A stretch of DNA of 18,871 nucleotides from an uncultured Candidatus Altimarinota bacterium (GTDB lineage: Bacteria; Patescibacteriota; Gracilibacteria; CAIRYL01): NCBI GenBank assembly GCA_947311645.1, contig CAMZKZ010000052.1, forward strand, positions 1 to 18,871. Direction: 5' to 3'. Of this stretch, positions 15,501-18,871 are shown in pieces (position 1 is the stretch's first letter; every line of letters starts with the position of its first letter). Under the pieces are notes generated by a model. The model ran no database searches, was not told the origin of the DNA, and saw nothing but the letters and a program-made list of their open reading frames with translations. The position numbers and the translations under genes are program-made.

Positions 15501-15581
15501 TGTATCAGAAATAAAAGTGTTTCTCAATCATCTGTACTTGCATGTTTTTATAAATATATTGTAATAATAAAAAAAAATACT

Positions 15582-16517
15582 ATGAATACTCCTAAAAAAA
15601 TCCTTCTTATAGATATTTCTCATATGTTTTTTCGTGCATATTATGCCTTTCCACGAAATTTACGAGATGGGAATGGAGAACCTATAAATGCAGTTTTTGG
15701 AGTTGCACAAATTTTACTTACAGCGATAGAGCGTCATAAACCTGATTATATTTTTGGAGCAAAAGATTTAGGAAAAAAAACGATTCGTTCTGATAAAATG
15801 CCTGAATATAAAGGGCATAGACCAGATATCGATGATGATTTACGGGTGCAGATTCCGCGAGTATACGAGATGCTTTTGAGTTGGGGAATGCCAATTTATT
15901 CTATTGAAAATTATGAAGCAGATGATGTAATTGCATCTCTTTCAGAGTTGTATAAAGGAAATCCAGATTTTAAAGTAGAAATTTTAACAGGAGATGCAGA
16001 TGCATTTCAATTAATATCGGATAATATTGTAGTATTAAAACCAACAAAAGGAGAAAATATTGAATTTACTCGAGATGTTTTATTTGAAAAAAAGGGATTA
16101 TATCCAGAAGAAATTATTGATTTTAAAGGAATTGCTGGTGATACTTCGGATAACCTAAAAGGAGTTGCGGGAATAGGGGAAAAAGGAGCGACAACCTTTA
16201 TTAGAGAATACGGAGACTTGGATAAAATTTACGAAGCGGTTGATGCAGGATTGATAAAAGGAGCACGACAAAAAAAAATGCTTGCAGGAAAAGACGATGC
16301 ATATTTTACAAGAGAAATGGCACGCTTATATAAAACATTGGAAATAGATGGATTTTCTCTTGAAGATGGAGATGTAACAGATTTTACTATAGATACAGCA
16401 TGTATGTATTTTGAACACGAATTAGGGTCAAATACATTGCAAAATAGAATAAAAGCTATTTTTGGTTATGAAGAAACTGTAGAAAATGAAGAAGACTCGC
16501 AAGGAGAATTATTTTAA
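15582..16517 (+). CDS. Free-standing 5'-3' exonuclease (PolA N-terminal-domain/flap-endonuclease type)
   Basis: This 311-aa protein corresponds to the 5' nuclease domain of DNA polymerase I, without polymerase or proofreading domains. It removes RNA primers or 5' flaps. Metal-site motifs are visible: IDISHMFFRAYYAF (first Asp at residue 11), ENYEADDVIASL, EILTGDADAFQL, then DFKGIAGDTSDNLKGVAGIG, which includes the helix-hairpin-helix. All expected acidic positions appear present. The frame stays open upstream to a GTG at 15450, but those residues are hydrophobic and unlike the family, so ATG 15582 (MNTPKKILLIDIS) is the start. Stand-alone versions are common in reduced genomes. The 3' end overlaps the convergent jag-like gene by nine bases. 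Confidence 0.92.
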   Translation: MNTPKKILLIDISHMFFRAYYAFPRNLRDGNGEPINAVFGVAQILLTAIERHKPDYIFGAKDLGKKTIRSDKMPEYKGHRPDIDDDLRVQIPRVYEMLLSWGMPIYSIENYEADDVIASLSELYKGNPDFKVEILTGDADAFQLISDNIVVLKPTKGENIEFTRDVLFEKKGLYPEEIIDFKGIAGDTSDNLKGVAGIGEKGATTFIREYGDLDKIYEAVDAGLIKGARQKKMLAGKDDAYFTREMARLYKTLEIDGFSLEDGDVTDFTIDTACMYFEHELGSNTLQNRIKAIFGYEETVENEEDSQGELF

Positions 16518-16973
16518 TGAAATTTTTAGAACTCTCTTTCCTTTTTCTTTTTCATCGGAAAAACTTTCTGATACATATTCAGGGTAATGCAATTTGATAT
16601 AAAGGTGTACCATTCTTCGTTCTTGTGCGTCTAAAAAAGGCATGACTTGTGGGGTATCGTATTTTTTTATATTCTCGATTTTTTTCTTTACAATAGAGAG
16701 AACTTTTTCTTCTTTTTTTTCTCTGTATCCATCAATATCAAAGATAATAAATTCATTAGGAGAAAGGCCTTTGTTGAAAAGTGTTAATGTAAGTAAGTGT
16801 TGAATAGCATTTATATTTTGACCTCTGTATCCAATAAGTTTTGGAATATCATTATGAGGAATAAGGTTTATCCATACTCGTTCATCTTTTCTTTCAACAG
16901 AAAGAGAGGAAAATGCAATATTAAGAGTTTGAATAAATTCTACAGCGATGTCTTTAATTTCACTATTTTTCAT
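16509..16973 (-). CDS. Jag/KhpB-like RNA-binding protein (KH + R3H)
   Basis: This 154-aa protein has two RNA-binding domains. The KH part holds IPKLIGYRGQNINAIQHLL with the GxxG loop (GYRG). The R3H part holds PFLDAQERRMVHLYI, with the R...H pair, and ends KGKRVLKISLK. The N-terminal Jag-N domain of Firmicutes KhpB is absent, as in many short versions. Members bind many RNAs and affect cell division and envelope genes; its targets here are unknown. The start is placed at ATG 16973 (MKNSEIKD) and not at the longer frame start 17024, because the probable -10 (16985-16990) would leave the longer start outside the transcript. It is not beside yidC/rnpA as often elsewhere; it converges on the exonuclease gene. 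Confidence 0.85.
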   Translation of the reverse strand: MKNSEIKDIAVEFIQTLNIAFSSLSVERKDERVWINLIPHNDIPKLIGYRGQNINAIQHLLTLTLFNKGLSPNEFIIFDIDGYREKKEEKVLSIVKKKIENIKKYDTPQVMPFLDAQERRMVHLYIKLHYPEYVSESFSDEKEKGKRVLKISLK

Positions 16974-16984
16974 AATTTTATATG

Positions 16985-17013
16985 AGTATAAAATGAATAT
17001 ATTGAAGTGTTTA
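16985..17013 (-). promoter_or_regulatory. Promoter of the jag-like gene (near-leaderless)
   Basis: On the minus strand a TATACT -10 occupies 16985-16990, with a TAAACA -35-like hexamer (4 of 6 consensus bases) 17 bases further upstream. Transcription would begin only about 5 bases before the ATG at 16973. Confidence 0.45.
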
Positions 17014-17032
17014 GATTTTATCATAAATTCTC

Positions 17033-17061
17033 TTGAAATTAAAATAAAAGATTAGTATTAT
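17033..17061 (+). promoter_or_regulatory. Promoter of the tRNA cluster
   Basis: TTGAAA (17033-17038) and TATTAT (17056-17061) are separated by 17 bases. The predicted start near 17068 is about 38 bases before tRNA-Cys. Confidence 0.55.
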
Positions 17062-17105
17062 TTATGAGTTGTTATTTAAAATATTGGGAAAAGTTGTTGC
17101 ATTTT

Positions 17106-17179
17106 GGCGATGTGGCCAAGTGGTAAGGCAGGAGCCTGCAAAGCTTTTATCGTCGGTTCGAGTCCGGCCATCGCCTCCA
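17106..17179 (+). tRNA. tRNA-Cys (anticodon GCA)
   Basis: The acceptor stem GGCGATG pairs with CATCGCC, and the discriminator is U, as normal for tRNA-Cys. The anticodon loop CTGCAAA carries GCA, on a stem with two G-U pairs. The T-loop is TTCGAGT and CCA is encoded (17177-17179). Confidence 0.95.
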
Positions 17180-17197
17180 AATTTTATAATATACAAT

Positions 17198-17286
17198 GCC
17201 GAGATGGCGAAATTGGTATACGCGAAGGACTTAAAATCCTTTGAGGTTTGTCCCTCGTGTGGGTTCGAGTCCCACTCTCGGCACCA
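17198..17286 (+). tRNA. tRNA-Leu (anticodon UAA)
   Basis: The acceptor stem GCCGAGA pairs with TCTCGGC, with discriminator A and encoded CCA. The anticodon arm AAGGA-CTTAAAA-TCCTT gives UAA, reading UUA/UUG. The long variable arm (class II) is present, and the 89-base length fits leucine tRNA. Confidence 0.96.
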
Positions 17287-17301
17287 TCTTTATAATAAAA
17301 T

Positions 17302-17327
17302 CAGGCTTTTACAGTCTGTTTTTTTTT
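17302..17327 (+). terminator. Probable terminator after tRNA-Leu
   Basis: CAGGC (17302-17306) pairs with GTCTG (17314-17318) around a 7-base loop: five pairs including one G-U, followed by nine T's. The stem is short but in the right place, between the Cys-Leu tRNA pair and tRNA-Arg. Confidence 0.5.
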
Positions 17328-17332
17328 ATACT
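17327..17332 (+). promoter_or_regulatory. Candidate -10 box directly ahead of tRNA-Arg
   Basis: TATACT lies seven bases before the first base of tRNA-Arg, so transcription would begin essentially at the mature 5' end. No good -35 is visible, and the box overlaps the T-run of the preceding terminator. Confidence 0.3.
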
Positions 17333-17339
17333 ATATTAG

Positions 17340-17414
17340 GTCTGCATAGTTCAATGGATAGAATAACTCCCTCCTAAGGAGTAGATTCTGGTTCGATTCC
17401 AGATGCGGATACCA
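17340..17414 (+). tRNA. tRNA-Arg (anticodon CCU)
   Basis: The acceptor stem GTCTGCA pairs with TGCGGAT (G-U at the first and one inner pair), with discriminator A and encoded CCA. The anticodon arm ACTCC-CTCCTAA-GGAGT gives CCU, reading AGG. The T-arm is TCTGG-TTCGATT-CCAGA. bcp begins only 19 bases downstream. Confidence 0.95.
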
Positions 17415-17433
17415 CTTATTAAAAAATTAGATT

Positions 17434-17877
17434 ATGAGCATATCTACTATTACATTGGAAGCATCAGATGGAAATATGTATAAACTTTCCGATTTCACAC
17501 AAACTGATAAAATATTATTATATTTTTATCCAAAAGATAACACGCCAGGATGCACAAAGCAGGCTATAGGATTTACAGAATTACATGAAAAATTTTTAGA
17601 AAAAAATATTCGAATTATTGGTGTTTCTCCTGATTCTATAGACTCTCATAAAAAATTTATAGAAAAACAAAATTTAAATATTTTGTTATTAAGTGATCCA
17701 GAAAAAGAACTTGCGACTGCATTTTCTGCATATGGAGAAAAAAAGAATTATGGAAAAACATATATGGGAATTATTCGTTCAACTTTTTTAATTGATACAA
17801 AAACGCAAGAAATTGTGCAAGAATGGAGAAATGTGAAAGCGACAGGACATGCAGAACGGATTTTGAAACAAGTGTAG
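17434..17877 (+). CDS. bcp: Bcp/PrxQ-type peroxiredoxin (1-Cys form)
   Basis: This 147-aa thioredoxin-fold peroxidase reduces hydrogen and organic peroxides with thiol donors. The peroxidatic Cys is at residue 40 in YFYPKDNTPGCTKQ, with the conserved Thr three residues before it and the Arg later in RSTFLID. The usual resolving Cys five residues after C40 is replaced by Ile (TKQAIGF), and no other Cys is visible, so this is a 1-Cys enzyme needing an external thiol. The length is normal and the ATG has no Shine-Dalgarno sequence. It sits 19 bases after tRNA-Arg and 15 bases before ung, suggesting a tRNA-Arg-bcp-ung transcript. The neighbours suggest protection against oxidative and uracil damage, although this may be chance. 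Confidence 0.93.
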   Translation: MSISTITLEASDGNMYKLSDFTQTDKILLYFYPKDNTPGCTKQAIGFTELHEKFLEKNIRIIGVSPDSIDSHKKFIEKQNLNILLLSDPEKELATAFSAYGEKKNYGKTYMGIIRSTFLIDTKTQEIVQEWRNVKATGHAERILKQV

Positions 17878-17892
17878 ATATTTATAGATATA

Positions 17893-18555
17893 ATGGATAA
17901 TTTTTGGAAAACTTTTGTGGAAACAGAAAGGCAGAAAGCCTATTTTAAGAAATTAGAAGCGTTTTTATTACAAGAAAAACAAGAAAATAAAATAATATAT
18001 CCTGCTTCAGAAGATATTTTTTCTGTGTTTAAATATACTCCATTTGAAAAAATAAAAGTAGTACTTATTGGGCAAGACCCATATCATGGGGAAAATCAAG
18101 CACATGGATTAAGTTTTTCTGTTCCAAAGTCTCAAGAAAAAATTCCACCAAGTTTGCAAAATATTTTTAAAGAAATTGTACATGAATTTCCGCATAAAAA
18201 AAATTTGTACACAAATGGAAATTTAGAATATTTAGCAAAGCAAGGTGTGTTTTTATTAAATGCAATATTGACAGTGGAAGCAGGAAAAGCGGGGAGTCAT
18301 CAGAAAAAAGGCTGGGAAATTTTTACGGATACGGTTATTAAAACTCTTTCTGAAAAAAATAAAAATATTGTTTTTTTACTATGGGGAAGTTTCGCACAGA
18401 AAAAATCTATACTGATTGATGAAACAAAACATTGTATTTTAAAAGCACCGCATCCCTCTCCATTGTCGGCATATCGAGGGTTTTTTGGGTGTAATCATTT
18501 TGTGCAAGCAAATGAATATTTACGAAAAAATAATATATCTGAAATTGATTGGTAA
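17893..18555 (+). CDS. ung: Uracil-DNA glycosylase (family 1)
   Basis: This 220-aa base-excision-repair enzyme removes uracil from DNA. Its water-activating motif GQDPYHG lies at residues 60-66 (catalytic Asp62), continuing with QAHGLSFSVP. The middle motif is LLNAILTVEAGKAGSHQKKG, which contains the uracil-contacting Asn, and FLLWGSFAQKK follows. The DNA-intercalation motif HPSPLSAYRGFFGC starts with the catalytic His at about residue 187. All family 1 motifs are complete and the length is normal. The ATG at 17893 begins a typical N terminus (MDNFWKTF) and has no Shine-Dalgarno sequence. The -35 box of the downstream T-box promoter overlaps its last codons and stop. Confidence 0.97.
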   Translation: MDNFWKTFVETERQKAYFKKLEAFLLQEKQENKIIYPASEDIFSVFKYTPFEKIKVVLIGQDPYHGENQAHGLSFSVPKSQEKIPPSLQNIFKEIVHEFPHKKNLYTNGNLEYLAKQGVFLLNAILTVEAGKAGSHQKKGWEIFTDTVIKTLSEKNKNIVFLLWGSFAQKKSILIDETKHCILKAPHPSPLSAYRGFFGCNHFVQANEYLRKNNISEIDW

Positions 18556-18577
18556 AAATATAGATTTTTGGTATACT
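18549..18577 (+). promoter_or_regulatory. Promoter of the T-box leader
   Basis: TTGGTA (18549-18554) and TATACT (18572-18577) are separated by 17 bases. The -35 overlaps the ung stop codon. The predicted start is about 18584. Confidence 0.65.
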
Positions 18578-18583
18578 GTTTAT

Positions 18584-18836
18584 AGAAAAATTCTTAAAAA
18601 ACGGCTATCAACCGAAAATCGTGTATTGTTCTTCATTCACAAAGAATATTGAGAAAAGTATTTTTTAGAAATAAAAAATATAAGACCTCAACAGTTTTGA
18701 TTAGATGTAAAAATCTGGTTTGCCTGTTTGCAAAACAAATAAGAGAAAAGTGAGATGGTACCGCTGATATTTTGAAAAAAATTAGCTCTCGCAAGAAATA
18801 AATGAAAATATTTATTTTTTTGTGGGAGTTTTTTTA
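18584..18836 (+). promoter_or_regulatory. T-box riboswitch leader (transcription attenuation type)
   Basis: The antiterminator is well formed. GUGAGA (18750-18755) pairs with UCUCGC (18787-18792), followed by a 7-base bulge UGGUACC (18756-18762, the T-box core) and a second helix GCUGAU (18763-18768) with AUUAGC (18781-18786). UGGU would pair with the ACCA end of uncharged tRNA, so the cognate tRNA should have discriminator A. The 3' strand of this element is also the 5' strand of a following terminator, making the two folds exclusive. Upstream are a hairpin with a GAAA tetraloop (18659-18680) inside a 5-bp helix (18649-18653 with 18687-18691), and another long helix (~18698-18720). Canonical Stem I motifs are not recognisable and the specifier codon is unassigned. 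It should control an aminoacyl-tRNA synthetase or amino-acid gene beginning at 18850. Confidence 0.8.
18784..18835 (+). terminator. T-box-controlled terminator
   Basis: CTCTCGCAAGAAATAAAT (about 18786-18803) pairs with the T/G-rich strand ending GTGGGAG (18810-18828) through many A-U, G-C and G-U pairs and one bulge, followed by seven T's (18829-18835). It shares its 5' arm with the antiterminator. Confidence 0.78.
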
Positions 18837-18849
18837 ATTTTTATTTTTT

Positions 18850-18871
18850 ATGAAAAAAATTATTAATTTTA
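18850..18871 (+). CDS. Start of a T-box-regulated gene (truncated by the window end)
   Basis: An ATG at 18850 opens the frame MKKIINF and runs off the window. No Shine-Dalgarno sequence precedes it; the upstream bases are T-rich, like the other starts in the window. Its position right after the T-box terminator suggests an aminoacyl-tRNA synthetase or an amino-acid uptake or synthesis gene. Only seven codons are visible, so nothing can be said from the protein itself. Confidence 0.5.

Noticed and set aside
15450..15581. Longer N terminus of the 5'-3' exonuclease from a GTG
   Set aside because: The extra residues are hydrophobic and unlike the family; the ATG at 15582 leads straight into the first conserved motif.
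16974..17024. Longer start for the jag-like protein
   Set aside because: The extra residues do not resemble the family, and the likely -10 box lies within this stretch.
17069..17377. 102-codon open frame over the tRNA cluster
   Set aside because: It runs through tRNA-Cys, tRNA-Leu and part of tRNA-Arg, whose folds explain the sequence.
18601..18616. Small hairpin CGG/CCG in the T-box leader as a stand-alone terminator for ung
   Set aside because: Only three base pairs and no T-run after it; more likely part of the leader's folding.

Overview
The window is an AT-rich bacterial chromosome segment with ordinary housekeeping genes, packed tightly, using the standard code (mostly TAA stops, with a few TGA and TAG). 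No mobile element, CRISPR array or rRNA is visible. No start codon that I checked has a convincing Shine-Dalgarno sequence. Several traits point by inference to a small-genome, Patescibacteria/CPR-like bacterium: a free-standing 5'-3' exonuclease instead of a full PolA, an ATP/ADP-translocase-like carrier fused to HEAT repeats, a V-type instead of an F-type ATPase, and a short KH-R3H Jag protein. UGA clearly acts as a stop, so the recoded Gracilibacteria/Absconditabacteria type (UGA = Gly) and Mollicutes do not fit. The exact phylum cannot be fixed from this sequence.

Layout. Bases 1-344 hold the 3' end of uvrA, followed by recJ on the same strand. A strong promoter at about 2153-2181 starts a three-gene unit joined by 4-base overlaps: an orphan TrpG/PabA-type amidotransferase, a 53-aa two-helix membrane protein and an unknown 158-aa protein. 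On the minus strand (6591 to 3464) a LOG-family protein precedes the carrier-HEAT fusion. Divergent from these is the V-ATPase operon (6824-14741) in the order G-I-K-E-C-F-A-B, ended by a perfect bidirectional terminator. The operon lacks the central-stalk subunit D and carries a complete terminator-like hairpin between K and E. Next come a minus-strand degenerate glycogen-synthase-like domain protein, a plus-strand 5'-3' exonuclease and a convergent Jag-like RNA-binding protein. Three tRNA genes (Cys-GCA, Leu-UAA, Arg-CCU, all with encoded CCA) are followed by bcp and ung. The window ends in a T-box-type attenuator leader ahead of a gene that begins at 18850 and runs off the end.

How the genes fit together. 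Three groups stand out: repair and nucleotide handling (UvrA, RecJ, Ung, exonuclease), energy (a rotary V-ATPase with a sodium-type rotor-ring signature beside a possible nucleotide carrier) and translation (tRNAs plus a tRNA-sensing leader). The most unusual items are the T-box leader, which fits the antiterminator/terminator switch well but lacks a recognisable Stem I, the intra-operon terminator after the rotor-ring gene, and the missing D subunit.
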